Shown: positions 34,432-42,906 of the stretch, piece by piece
Layout: each line of letters opens with the position of its first letter
How positions within the stretch are numbered: the stretch's first letter is position 1
IMG/VR virus record: IMGVR_UViG_3300024264_002174
Coordinates: 1-54,011 of that record
Strand: one strand, 5' to 3'
Length of the DNA stretch: 54,011 bases
Source of the DNA: a virus
The notes under the pieces: generated by a model
Told to the model about the DNA's origin: nothing
Database searches by the model: none
The model's input: only the letters and a program-made list of their open reading frames with translations
Position numbers and translations under genes: made by a program

Positions 34432-35191
34432 GTCTGTATAATGTTAATCCTGTTGAACTAGGTTTACCTTGAAGATTACCTTCATTAAAAAGGTTAAGTT
34501 TTTGCCACCCTCTTATACTCTCTTTATTAAATTTAGAGGGACCTTCCGTAAAAGATTGATATTGATTTTGTTCCTGTAAGTCTTTAGAAACTATATAATT
34601 GTTTTCATATCTACTGTCAGTATCGTGAATTGATATTAATCCGTTATCTGAAAGAAGGTTAGAGTACAGTTCAAAGTCCTGTTTTACATCTTCGTATGAA
34701 TGACCAGCGTCTATATGTAAATAATCTATTTTTATATCTTCTTTTGTAAAAAAATTAAAATATGCATTTTTAGTTGTATCATTAATAAATCTAGGAAAAA
34801 ATCTTGATCTAAAAAAAGAATCCTCATCTAAATAATTTATTTTTCCTCCAACTCCATTTGCAGCATCAACTAAAAAAGTTGACCCTATATCCCCCCAATT
34901 AAATTCTTTTTTACCTTCAAATATACCTGAATCATACAAATCTAATCTTGCTTGAGTCATAATACGAGGTATAAATCCTCCTCCTGATCCTAAACACACA
35001 CAGATTTTAGCTCTAAGAAACTGTATGAGTGAGTATATCACTAAACCATCACCTAAGTGATTGTCTGTAGCACCATGAGTCCATCTATAAGGAACAGGTA
35101 TAAGTTTTTTATAGACTTGTTCATCGTCTCCTATTACTTCAATATAATCATTAGTTATATTTTCTTTTATGTAGTTAAGGTCTAAGATCAT
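34424..35191 (-). CDS. Class I SAM-dependent methyltransferase
   Basis: The 255-aa protein carries the glycine-rich SAM loop (CVCLGSGGGFIPR) and the later strand-helix signature IDYLHIDAGHSYEDVKQD followed by LLSDNGLISIHDTD, the Methyltransf_24 / cephalosporin-hydroxylase-like pattern of enzymes that often methylate sugars in surface polysaccharides. The N-terminal region before the SAM loop has a His/Gly segment (YRWTHGATDNHLGDG). It overlaps both neighbouring glycosyltransferase genes (17 bp and 8 bp). O-methylation of a phage or host glycan is the simplest reading. Confidence 0.75.
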   Translation of the reverse strand: MILDLNYIKENITNDYIEVIGDDEQVYKKLIPVPYRWTHGATDNHLGDGLVIYSLIQFLRAKICVCLGSGGGFIPRIMTQARLDLYDSGIFEGKKEFNWGDIGSTFLVDAANGVGGKINYLDEDSFFRSRFFPRFINDTTKNAYFNFFTKEDIKIDYLHIDAGHSYEDVKQDFELYSNLLSDNGLISIHDTDSRYENNYIVSKDLQEQNQYQSFTEGPSKFNKESIRGWQKLNLFNEGNLQGKPSSTGLTLYRHA

Positions 35192-36023
35192 TTAATTTTT
35201 CTAACTTTATACCTTTGTTATTACCTACGATTTTTTTAAGATTGATATACTCAATACAATTTTCGTCTTTTCTAATCCTAGGTTTATCCATCCAGTAATG
35301 TTTAAAATACTTATATGTTTCTTCTTTCGGTATAAGTCCTTTATCACAAGATACGAACTTTCTTTCATTCGCCAAAAAAACTTCTTTCATTAATGTATCG
35401 TATTCTACTTTATGATAATCTAATAAATGCTTCAGAGCCAGCTGTTCAGCAAAAATTAAAAATTTAGAATTTGGAACTTTTAATTTAGTAAACCTGTACA
35501 TTAATTCTAAAGAAAATTCAGCATACTTATTTGCAAATCTATAATCTGGAAAAAAAGAGAAGCAGCAATTTACTGCATAGGGTTTAGGTCTAGGAAGTAA
35601 ATCTGATACTTGTTGTATAAATGGATCATTTGCAGTTGGATAATATCGTACTCCATCTTCTTCATGAGCAAATAAATGTTTATCAGAAAATAAATTAGAA
35701 ATATTTCTGTATACTAAAAAATCGTGATCCATTATTAGAACTGGTTCTTTAATATTTCTTAAAACTTCTAATTTACTAGATGCCCAGAATACGCTCTTGT
35801 CTATACTTTTATTTGTAGAAAGTATAATAACCTGATTCCATGTGTCTAATGCATTAAGATCTTCTAGAAATGTCTTAGTTAATTTATCACAATATAAGGT
35901 AGTAGAGTACTGTGGATGATGTTTTTTCCACTGTACACCTGAACTGATAAGTAGTAGTGTATCTAACTTGGTATAAAAAGAGTTGTCACCCTTTATATTT
36001 TCATAAACCCATATAACCTTCAA
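35175..36023 (-). CDS. Putative glycosyltransferase, first gene of the cassette
   Basis: The 282-aa protein starts at TTG (36021-36023), because the first Met is internal. The motif LIMDHDFLVYRN, near residue 99, is a GT-A-type DxD metal site, and the surrounding WASSKLEVLRNI helix is typical of GT32/GT8-like transferases. The C-terminus is basic. It starts only 18 bp after the stop of a virion gene, and I saw no terminator or promoter motif in that gap. The cassette is therefore probably read through from the fibre operon. Fold assignment is moderate. Confidence 0.6.
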   Translation of the reverse strand: MKVIWVYENIKGDNSFYTKLDTLLLISSGVQWKKHHPQYSTTLYCDKLTKTFLEDLNALDTWNQVIILSTNKSIDKSVFWASSKLEVLRNIKEPVLIMDHDFLVYRNISNLFSDKHLFAHEEDGVRYYPTANDPFIQQVSDLLPRPKPYAVNCCFSFFPDYRFANKYAEFSLELMYRFTKLKVPNSKFLIFAEQLALKHLLDYHKVEYDTLMKEVFLANERKFVSCDKGLIPKEETYKYFKHYWMDKPRIRKDENCIEYINLKKIVGNNKGIKLEKLNDLRP

Positions 36024-36041
36024 TAACCTTTTGTTTTTCTA

Positions 36042-36488
36042 TTATGTAAATTCAGCGTAGAATACTGTAGTAGATGTTTGATCTGAAGTACCTAATGTTA
36101 ATGTTGTACCAGTCTGTATTTGAGCTCCTCCTGAACCTCCTGCTCTCCATCTTACAAATGTTCTAGGATAAGCAGCAGTTTCGTCTGCTGTTAATGTAAC
36201 ACTATTTAAATCTAAGTCAACATTTTTTAAAGTAGTCGTACTATTCACATCATTTAACGAGTAGCTACCTGCTGAAACATCTACAAATCCTCCTGTGGAT
36301 ACTTGTACTGATCCGTAAAACCAGTTACCATTATATATTTCGCTAGCTGATGTCGGGTTAGAATTAGAAGGAGAAGCATCTGCTAATGCATTATTCATAG
36401 TTACATTAGAATCAGATGATATATTATTGGCCCATGTATCAAAAGAGCTAAATGAAATATTAGTTGTTCCGTAAGTATGTACTGCCAT
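36042..36488 (-). CDS. Probable virion structural or decoration protein
   Basis: The 148-aa, Ser/Thr/Asn/Gly-rich, beta-type protein (for example YGTTNISFSSFDTW and TSTTVFYAEFT) has no Cys and few charges. It lies immediately downstream of the fibre genes and upstream of the glycosylation cassette. Composition suggests a secreted or surface beta-sandwich, such as a decoration or fibre-tip protein. I do not recognise the family. Confidence 0.55.
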   Translation of the reverse strand: MAVHTYGTTNISFSSFDTWANNISSDSNVTMNNALADASPSNSNPTSASEIYNGNWFYGSVQVSTGGFVDVSAGSYSLNDVNSTTTLKNVDLDLNSVTLTADETAAYPRTFVRWRAGGSGGAQIQTGTTLTLGTSDQTSTTVFYAEFT

Positions 36489-36490
36489 CG

Positions 36491-37039
36491 TTATGTTTTT
36501 ATAATTTTATTAGAAGGAAAAAATTTCTTTAATTCTTCTTTCAATACTTTATAACTATTACCTGTTAAGTCATCTAAAACTGATATGTCTATTACTTTTT
36601 TAGTTTCTTTAACTGTTTTTACTTTTACTTTTTTCTCTTCTTCTACTGTTCTATATAATGTTATTTCGTCCCCCTGTTCATCAAAACTTATATAGGGAAC
36701 TTCTACTTGAACTGTCTTTGTTTTATAAACTGGTATTTCTACCTCTTGTTCCTTAATCATTTCAAAGGTATATAAATTTTCTATATTTACCTTTTCACCT
36801 TTACTTAGTTCATCTTCGTAGTAAATTACATTAGAACCTACTAAGCCTACTGCATTTTTACTTTTATCATCAGCGTACTTTCTATTAAAGTTGGTAGCTT
36901 GCTCTTTATTGAGCCAAGCAGTAGTTGTAAAAGTAACTAAATTAGAAGATCTATTGATTTTCCAATTTTCTATTCTTATATAAAACTCTGAGGTAGGACC
37001 TGATGTTGTCTCTAATTCTACATTTAATTTAAAACCCAT
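36491..37039 (-). CDS. Hypothetical protein of the fibre region
   Basis: The 182-aa, charged, Val/Lys/Glu-rich protein has a beta-strand-rich first half (ETTSGPTSEFYIRIENWKIN) and a repetitive Val-Lys-Glu second half (VEIPVYKTKTVQVEVPYI, KVKVKTVKETKKV) that looks like an extended beta or coiled segment. It is 2 bp from its downstream neighbour and 3 bp from the S74 fibre gene, so it is in the fibre operon. It could be a fibre adaptor or attachment protein. Confidence 0.55.
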   Translation of the reverse strand: MGFKLNVELETTSGPTSEFYIRIENWKINRSSNLVTFTTTAWLNKEQATNFNRKYADDKSKNAVGLVGSNVIYYEDELSKGEKVNIENLYTFEMIKEQEVEIPVYKTKTVQVEVPYISFDEQGDEITLYRTVEEEKKVKVKTVKETKKVIDISVLDDLTGNSYKVLKEELKKFFPSNKIIKT

Positions 37040-37042
37040 TTT

Positions 37043-38701
37043 TTATTTGCTTAATTCTTCTACTTTTGCTGCTAATTCTTTTACTGCCTCAATTAATACA
37101 GCACTTAATTTAATATAATCTACTGCTAGATATCCATTTTCTCTTTCGTGAACTAGATCAGGATATTGTGCTTGTATCTCTTGTGCTTTAACTCCAATAT
37201 CATGTCCTGTTTTACTAGTAGCATCTTCGATACCTTCTTTCCAATCAAATTCGTATCCTCCGATTGCTTTTACTTTATCTAAAGCACCTGCTAGTGGTGC
37301 AAAGTTCTCTTTTAATCTTTCGTCAGAAGAATAGTATGCTGTAATGTCTCCTGATGCTCTTATTTCACCGGGAGAAGTTGATGGAGCTGTTCCTATACCT
37401 AAACAGTGAGCCTGTAAGTGACTACTAAACTGAGATGTACCAGTTCCGGTTACAGTTACTAATCCGTCACTATCTACATTATTAAACGTTACATCGTCTG
37501 TCGTTTTAACATCTTGGTTCATTGCATATAGCTCATTTGCTCCTTGACCTGTGTTAAGTGTTGCTCCTGCTATAGCTCCTGTAGTAGTAATAGTATTAGC
37601 TCCCATATCAAGAGCTTTATTCATATTCCATTTAGTACCGGAATGAGTATAAGTAAATGTAGCTGATGCTCCATCGACTGTAAGTCCTGCACCATCTGCT
37701 GCTGCTGAATCTGCTGATCCAGATGCTACTGTGATATTTTTATCCTCTACATTAAGATTTGTAACTTGTAGTTCTGTAGTCGTTCCTGTAACTGTAAGAT
37801 CTCCTGTCAAGGTAAGATTAGTAAAAGTTGGGCTGTCTCCTGCTCCTACACCGATTGATGTTCTGAGGGTTGCGCCGCTTTCAGCAACTGGGTCTCCTGT
37901 TCCGTCTCCTACAATCATTTCACCATTACCCAAAACACCCATTGCCGTAATAGCTCCTGTTCCAGATCCTAATAAGACTCCTCCATCAGTTAAAGTAGAA
38001 ACACCTGTTCCTCCATCGGTAACTGGTACATCTGTACCACCAGCACGGTATATTATATTACCTTCTATATTAACATTACCAGATGAAGCTCTAGTAAGTG
38101 TAGTATCTGATGCATGACCTAATTCAATTCCTGTTAGTTGAGGACTATCACCAGTTCCAACACCAATTGATGTACGTAATGTCGCACCGCTTTCAGCAAC
38201 TGGGTCTCCTGTTCCGTCTCCTACAATCATTTGACCGTCAGTTAAAACAGCCATTGCTGTGATAGCTCCTGTACCGGAACCAAGTAGTACTCCTCCATCG
38301 GTTAATGTAGAGGCTCCGGTTCCACCGTCAGTAACTGGTACGTCAGTACCGCCTGCTCTGTATATTATATTACCTTCTATATTTACATCCCCAGAACTAG
38401 CTCTTGCTAAAGTAGTATCAGATGCATGACCTAATTCTATAGAAGCGAATTGAGGAGTATCATCAGTGCCTAATGCATTTGAGTTTACGTTTACTCCATT
38501 AAATTTTATTTGACCTTGTGCATCACCTTCTGCTGAAGCTGAGATAAAGGTTGGTTTGCTTGTTATATTAGCGTACCCAACAGTAAGGCCAGTACCATCA
38601 CCATTAAAAGAACCAGTAAAGGAACCAGTAAAGCTAGAGTCAGCTACTGCTGCTCCAGGTTGGAATGTTAAATTAGAGACGCTAGGGCTATCTATTCTCA
38701 T
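37043..38701 (-). CDS. Tail fibre with S74 self-cleaving chaperone domain
   Basis: The 552-aa fibre has a beta-rich shaft containing two 104-aa repeats (residues 88-191 and 192-295). It has a TGDLTVTGTTTELQVTNLNV module shared with other fibre genes. A C-terminal peptidase S74 (intramolecular chaperone) domain spans residues 456-552. The Ser-Lys pair is S459 and K464 in SSDERLK, and the GHDIGVKAQEIQ and VDYIKLSAVLIEAVKEL segments of the family follow. S74 domains trimerise fibres and then cleave themselves off. It is likely a receptor-binding or tip fibre. Confidence 0.9.
   Translation of the reverse strand: MRIDSPSVSNLTFQPGAAVADSSFTGSFTGSFNGDGTGLTVGYANITSKPTFISASAEGDAQGQIKFNGVNVNSNALGTDDTPQFASIELGHASDTTLARASSGDVNIEGNIIYRAGGTDVPVTDGGTGASTLTDGGVLLGSGTGAITAMAVLTDGQMIVGDGTGDPVAESGATLRTSIGVGTGDSPQLTGIELGHASDTTLTRASSGNVNIEGNIIYRAGGTDVPVTDGGTGVSTLTDGGVLLGSGTGAITAMGVLGNGEMIVGDGTGDPVAESGATLRTSIGVGAGDSPTFTNLTLTGDLTVTGTTTELQVTNLNVEDKNITVASGSADSAAADGAGLTVDGASATFTYTHSGTKWNMNKALDMGANTITTTGAIAGATLNTGQGANELYAMNQDVKTTDDVTFNNVDSDGLVTVTGTGTSQFSSHLQAHCLGIGTAPSTSPGEIRASGDITAYYSSDERLKENFAPLAGALDKVKAIGGYEFDWKEGIEDATSKTGHDIGVKAQEIQAQYPDLVHERENGYLAVDYIKLSAVLIEAVKELAAKVEELSK
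37817..38440 (-). repeat. Two tandem 312-bp direct repeats in S74 fibre gene
   Basis: The 104-aa units at residues 88-191 and 192-295 (from IELGHASDTTL to the end of the following unit) are nearly the same, including RAGGTDVPVTDGGTG and GDGTGDPVAESGATLRTSIG. A stretch of roughly 45 bp (around 37870-37918 and 38182-38230) is identical at DNA level, although flanking parts differ at synonymous sites. Confidence 0.85.
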
Positions 38702-38732
38702 GAGTTATTTTGTTTTCGTATGAATTAGTCTT

Positions 38733-38743
38733 TTATAAATATC
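38733..38743 (-). promoter_or_regulatory. Putative late promoter motif GATATTTATAA
   Basis: The minus strand reads GATATTTATAAAAGAC, about 31 nt before the ATG of the S74 fibre gene. It is the last promoter-type motif I noticed upstream of the modification cassette. Confidence 0.5.
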
Positions 38744-39302
38744 ACTTTTTTACTACAACAGTACCGTTGAACGTGGATGTAAAAGTAATATCTAATGCAT
38801 TTGCTGATGTCGTTGTTATTTCTGATGGTATAACTTGTGCTCTACTACTACTATATACTTGAACTATAGGATAATCTTCTGATAAGCTATGTGTGACAGC
38901 ATAAGAGGATGCACCTGTAATACTTTGTCTGTATGTTTGTGTTGAACCGGAAACTATATGACCAGCTTTTCCTACTACTACCCTACCTGTAGTGGATGAA
39001 AAGAATGTTGTAGTTACAGTATTAGTATCAGTAGTTACTATGCTACCAGGAATAATCATAGCATCGTTGTCATCGTAAACAGTTACCTGAACGTTTTTAG
39101 TTCCGAAATTATGTGATGTAGCTACTGATGTTTGATTTGAGAAAGAATCAGCAATAGTAGCTGTTTCTGAAATATCTGATGTTATTCCTGTTAACGCTGA
39201 TCCATCACCTTTGAAGTATGATGCAGTTACAGCATTGGTAACACTAAGATTGGTTAAATTAGCAGAAGACCCGCTAACTATTAGTTTTTTCCAGTTTGGC
39301 AT
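38742..39302 (-). CDS. Short tail fibre paralogue with WKK N-terminal tag
   Basis: The 186-aa protein has an N-terminus (PNWKKLIVSGSSANLTNLSV, then ASYFKGDGSALTGI) shared with the two following fibre genes. It continues with a module (FSNQTSVATSHNFGTKNVQV, then GRVVVGKAGHIVSGS) also found in the 359-aa fibre. It therefore looks like a mosaic fibre made of an anchoring tag plus one module. The fibre role is inferred from composition, the shared tag and context. Confidence 0.65.
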   Translation of the reverse strand: MPNWKKLIVSGSSANLTNLSVTNAVTASYFKGDGSALTGITSDISETATIADSFSNQTSVATSHNFGTKNVQVTVYDDNDAMIIPGSIVTTDTNTVTTTFFSSTTGRVVVGKAGHIVSGSTQTYRQSITGASSYAVTHSLSEDYPIVQVYSSSRAQVIPSEITTTSANALDITFTSTFNGTVVVKK

Positions 39303-39367
39303 TTTACTTTATATTATGGTTGGTAACTCAAACGAGTCCACTTCCTTTTAAGGCCGATAATAGCTTT

Positions 39368-39379
39368 TATATAAATATA
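39368..39379 (-). promoter_or_regulatory. Putative late promoter motif TATATTTATATA
   Basis: The minus strand reads CTATATTTATATAAAAGC, 66 nt before the ATG of the 186-aa fibre gene and after the terminator of the previous gene. Confidence 0.5.
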
Positions 39380-39406
39380 GTAAAAATTTACTAATTATCC
39401 TACTTA

Positions 39407-39430
39407 AATAAAAAAAGGCCCTGAGGCCTT
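39407..39430 (-). terminator. Rho-independent terminator in the fibre region
   Basis: On the minus strand AAGGCC-TCAG-GGCCTT is followed by TTTTTATTTAAG. It lies just after the stop codon of the 64-aa gene. Confidence 0.85.
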
Positions 39431-39433
39431 AAT

Positions 39434-39628
39434 TTATTTTTTCATATCTGTCAACTTTTTAAACACAGTATAGAACATTTCAAATTCTACTCCTTTGTAG
39501 TTAGCTTGTCGTAATTTAGTTAAAACAAAATCTATTTCAGTAGAACTTAATTTAGAATTATTTGGTTTGTTTAAATTTTCAAAAGCTTCTTTACCTGTTT
39601 TAAAGTCTCCATTAGTAATTAACGCCAT
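39434..39628 (-). CDS. Small hypothetical protein between fibre genes
   Basis: The 64-aa, polar, helical protein (ETG-less, with FENLNKPNNSKLSSTEIDFV) has no known domain. It begins 5 bp after the stop of the 359-aa fibre gene and ends 3 bp before a terminator, so it is the last gene of a fibre transcription unit. It could be a fibre assembly factor, but nothing in the sequence says so. Confidence 0.55.
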   Translation of the reverse strand: MALITNGDFKTGKEAFENLNKPNNSKLSSTEIDFVLTKLRQANYKGVEFEMFYTVFKKLTDMKK

Positions 39629-39633
39629 AATCT

Positions 39634-40713
39634 CTATGCATATATCCAGACAGTACCATCGTCAGTTTTAATATTTCCATTTTTTTGATATTCTGGAATA
39701 TCAGTATGACCTGCATCTATGTCTACCACAGCAGATACAAAAGCATCTGGAGCTACAGAAGTAGCACTGTGTGATAAAGAGCTAGTAAAACCAAATCTAG
39801 TTTCGTTGCTATCATAAACATAAGCATGTCCTTTAGCTCCTCCTTCATCAATTAAAATACCTCCTTCATCAGGGTTTGCAGATCCTGAGTTAAGTACTAT
39901 AAATTTATCCTCTACAAGTAAATTAGTAGTTTGAATAGAAGTAGTAGTACCTTGAACTGTTAAATCTCCTGTTAGTGTTAAACTAGCAAAAGTGGGACTA
40001 TCGTTTGATTGAAGAGTAGTAACATCTACATTTACTCCGTTTACCTTTATTTGACCCTGAGCATCACCTGCAATAGATGATGATACTAATGTAGGTTTAC
40101 TAATTAAGTTAGCAAAAGGAATAGATCCTGATACAACATGACCTCCTTTACCAACGATTATCCTACCAGAAGTGCTAGTATCAAACGTTACTGTAACTAC
40201 ATTAGTATTAGTAGTAGTTACTGTGCCAGGAATTATCTGTTCATCACTACTGTTATATACGGTAGCTAGTACATTTTTAGACCCGAAGTTGTGAGTTACT
40301 GCTACACTTGTTTGATTAGTAAATTCTTCAATTACAGTAGCATTTTGATCTACTGTTATATTAGTTAAAAGAGAACCGTCTCCTTTAAATATAGAAGCAG
40401 TTATTGCTCCTGTACCTAAATTTACTTGCTGGTTAACTAGACTTGCTACTACTTGTTCTGACCCACTTAATAAAGTTAATTCTAATTCAGTTTCGGCCGT
40501 TGATAGTCTGCTAGCTAACGAGGAACTAGTAGAGGTAAATGATCCTGATATATCAGAGGCAATTTGTGCAGAAGATGAAATAGTACCGGGTGCAGTAACA
40601 TTAGTAAGAGCAGAACCGTCTCCTTTGAAAAAGGAGGCAGTCACTGCATTACTTACATTTATGTTTGAAAGTTCGGCTGAAGAGCCGCTAAGTATTATTT
40701 TTTTCCAACTCAT
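39634..40713 (-). CDS. Tail fibre paralogue with WKK tag and two SFKGDGS modules
   Basis: The 359-aa protein starts SWKKIILSGSSAELSNI. It has two FKGDGS(A/L)LTN(V/I) modules, the same GSKNVLATVYNSSDEQIIPG module as the 186-aa fibre, and a TGDLTVQGTTTSIQTTNLL module shared with the 465-aa and S74 fibres. It ends GNIKTDDGTVWIYA, similar to the last residues of the 465-aa fibre (GNIKVDATNAYIYV). It is clearly a mosaic of exchangeable fibre segments. The exact position on the virion is unknown. Confidence 0.65.
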   Translation of the reverse strand: MSWKKIILSGSSAELSNINVSNAVTASFFKGDGSALTNVTAPGTISSSAQIASDISGSFTSTSSSLASRLSTAETELELTLLSGSEQVVASLVNQQVNLGTGAITASIFKGDGSLLTNITVDQNATVIEEFTNQTSVAVTHNFGSKNVLATVYNSSDEQIIPGTVTTTNTNVVTVTFDTSTSGRIIVGKGGHVVSGSIPFANLISKPTLVSSSIAGDAQGQIKVNGVNVDVTTLQSNDSPTFASLTLTGDLTVQGTTTSIQTTNLLVEDKFIVLNSGSANPDEGGILIDEGGAKGHAYVYDSNETRFGFTSSLSHSATSVAPDAFVSAVVDIDAGHTDIPEYQKNGNIKTDDGTVWIYA

Positions 40714-40750
40714 TGTTCTATTTTATAAGGACTAGGTGATTAACTAACTT

Positions 40751-42148
40751 CTATACGTAAATGTAAGCGTTAGTTGCATCTACTTTAATATTTCCTCTCT
40801 TAGCTACTTTAGTATCAGTACCATCTTGGGAGTCTTCAGTGTCAACTACTAATGCAACGTATGCACTAGGAGTAGCAGCAGTAGTATCCCATGATATAGA
40901 ACCTGTAGCGTATGATAATCTATCTTTTGCTACATCGTAAAAGAAAGCTGCTCCAGTGTCTCCACTTGAACCTGATGAAAATACTAAACCTTGATCTCCT
41001 GTTCCAGAACCGGAATGTAATAAAATAAATTGATCTTCGACGTTTAGGTTAGTTGTCTGTAAAGACGTTGTTGTACCTTGTACTATTAAGTCACCTGTTA
41101 CTGTTGCATTACCACTTACCGTAACTCCTGCAAATTCAGGTGAATCGGAAGCTTGTAATCCTGTATTGGCATTAGTTGTAGCTCCGTTAGATACTACTCT
41201 AACAACACCCTGTGAAGGTGAGCTTAGGACTGAAGCAGAAACGATACCGTCAGTAGCACTAATCGTAATAGTATTACCTGATACGCTTGTACTAATTGTG
41301 TTATCTCCTGCAAGAGTAAATGTGTCTCCTCCGTCAATAGCGTTAGATGTTCCTGAATCAGCTGCAATATCAAATGATGTAGAGATTGCTACCGTAGAAG
41401 CTGAAGTAAGACGTCCTTGTGCATCAACTACAAATCTTGGTATAGCTGTAGTAGTACCGTAAGTACCTGCAGTTACTGCTGTATTAGCTAATTTAGCTGC
41501 TGTTACTTGATCGTCAGCAATGTGCTGTGTATCAATAGCTCCGTCAACTAAATGTTCGCTATCGATAGAATCGTCTGCGATTTTAGCACCATTGACTGAA
41601 TCATTACCTAAATGAGAATTTAGTACTCCTCCTGCTGCTATCCCAACTCCGTTAGAATCTAAATTAAGAGAAGATCCTGATCTATCTAAAGAAAGAGCAG
41701 ATCCACCTCCTCCAGTTAATCCGTTACCAGCAGCAGCGGTTGCTATTCTTACTGTTCCTGAGCTAGCTTCTAAACCAGTTCCTGCTAAAGGAGTAGCTAG
41801 TTGAGAAATATTAGCTCTTCCTTCAGTACCGTCATCTGATACTATAAATTTATCTCCTGTTTCTAAAGTTGCAGCAGTAAGATCTGAGCCGAAAGCATCA
41901 ATATCTAATGTAGTTGCTGTGATTCCAGTTAGTGCTCCACCGTCTCCTACGAATGTTCCGTTAAAACTACCTGTGTGTTTTAAACCGGTTGCTCCGGTTG
42001 TTGCTGCAATATTTCCTGTTCCGTTTATAGCAGTGGTGGTAAGGTTACCTGAAGCACCGGTTACTACACCGGATGATAGAGCGTCAACCTGAACGTTTGC
42101 TAGATTTGCTGTGGAGCCGGATACTATTACCTTTTTCCATTGTGCCAT
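40751..42148 (-). CDS. Tail fibre paralogue with WKK tag, adhesin-like
   Basis: The 465-aa, Ser/Thr/Gly-rich, beta-type protein starts AQWKKVIVSGSTANLANVQV. The middle is a long low-complexity shaft (for example DDSIDSEHLVDGAIDTQHI, with an AKLANTAVTAGTY type repeat). The C-terminal half has the shared TGDLIVQGTTTSLQTTNL module and ends GNIKVDATNAYIYV. It is preceded by its own promoter-type motif. Likely a tail or side fibre. Confidence 0.65.
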   Translation of the reverse strand: MAQWKKVIVSGSTANLANVQVDALSSGVVTGASGNLTTTAINGTGNIAATTGATGLKHTGSFNGTFVGDGGALTGITATTLDIDAFGSDLTAATLETGDKFIVSDDGTEGRANISQLATPLAGTGLEASSGTVRIATAAAGNGLTGGGGSALSLDRSGSSLNLDSNGVGIAAGGVLNSHLGNDSVNGAKIADDSIDSEHLVDGAIDTQHIADDQVTAAKLANTAVTAGTYGTTTAIPRFVVDAQGRLTSASTVAISTSFDIAADSGTSNAIDGGDTFTLAGDNTISTSVSGNTITISATDGIVSASVLSSPSQGVVRVVSNGATTNANTGLQASDSPEFAGVTVSGNATVTGDLIVQGTTTSLQTTNLNVEDQFILLHSGSGTGDQGLVFSSGSSGDTGAAFFYDVAKDRLSYATGSISWDTTAATPSAYVALVVDTEDSQDGTDTKVAKRGNIKVDATNAYIYV

Positions 42149-42179
42149 AATACTTAGTATGTTTTAGTTAATTGTTATG

Positions 42180-42191
42180 TTAATAAATATT
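42180..42191 (-). promoter_or_regulatory. Putative late promoter motif AATATTTATTAA
   Basis: The minus strand reads AATATTTATTAACATAAC, 31 nt before the ATG of the 465-aa fibre gene. Confidence 0.45.
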
Positions 42192-42201
42192 GAGTAAATA
42201 C

Positions 42202-42894
42202 TTAATCCACTGAGCCGAAATAAAAACTTCCAGATGTGTCGGCATATATACCGCCAACCGTAGCACTAGGAGCTGAAGACTGTGTAGTAAATATCACTAT
42301 ACCTTCGTTATCTATCTTAAATAATTCTCTTGATCCTGAGAATAGAGTAAATGTTTTACTATCTGAAATTTCTATACTTAATGAACCAGTTATAGCAAGA
42401 TCATTTGTTGTTGAGTAACTAGAACCAGTTTGTTGGAATATTGCTAAATCTACTACTCCATTAGTAAAGTGAGTAGAGCCTGTATTTATATTTACTCCTC
42501 CCTGTACTCCAATTCCTAATCCTGCATCTACTTCTAAAGTAGCATTTCCGCTTGAAGCACCTCCAGTCAAACCGTCTCCTGCAAATACTGCTGTGATATC
42601 ACCACTTCCTCCTCCTCCTCCTCCTGAGCTTGGAAAGTTAAATTCCGCAAATGATGCTGAATTACTAAAACCGCTATACCCAGGAGTTGAAAAAGCTATG
42701 AACTTAGAGGCTATATAAGTTTTAGTTTCAGACCTTACGTATATAACTTGACCGTCTTTAAGACGAGATTCGTCTAAAGCTCTCATAGTAGATCCTGAAT
42801 CGACTGTAGTCCATCCTCCTTGGACGTATTCAACAGCAGTAAATGCTCCTGTATCCCCTGATCTTACGTAAATGTCACCTGCTGTAGTTGGCAT
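42202..42894 (-). CDS. Fibre-region protein with Gly-rich middle
   Basis: The 230-aa protein begins TTAGDIYVRSGDTGAFTAVE, a repeated beta-hairpin style, has a run of Gly/Ser (residues about 93-98), and continues LTGGASSGNATLEVDAGLGI before a C-terminal beta part (SGSLSIEI-like, then GGIYADTSGSFYFGSVD). It lies 12 bp downstream of the 1269-aa adhesin-like gene and shares style with the neighbouring fibres. Probably a fibre or fibre-associated protein. Confidence 0.55.
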   Translation of the reverse strand: MPTTAGDIYVRSGDTGAFTAVEYVQGGWTTVDSGSTMRALDESRLKDGQVIYVRSETKTYIASKFIAFSTPGYSGFSNSASFAEFNFPSSGGGGGGSGDITAVFAGDGLTGGASSGNATLEVDAGLGIGVQGGVNINTGSTHFTNGVVDLAIFQQTGSSYSTTNDLAITGSLSIEISDSKTFTLFSGSRELFKIDNEGIVIFTTQSSAPSATVGGIYADTSGSFYFGSVD

Positions 42895-42906
42895 ATATAA
42901 TTAGTT

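Noticed and set aside
37731-38117. Plus-strand 128-codon open frame opposite the S74 fibre
   Set aside because: It lies wholly inside a well-supported gene on the other strand, is Pro/Val/Ser-rich in the way expected of antisense of Gly/Thr repeats, and has no context.
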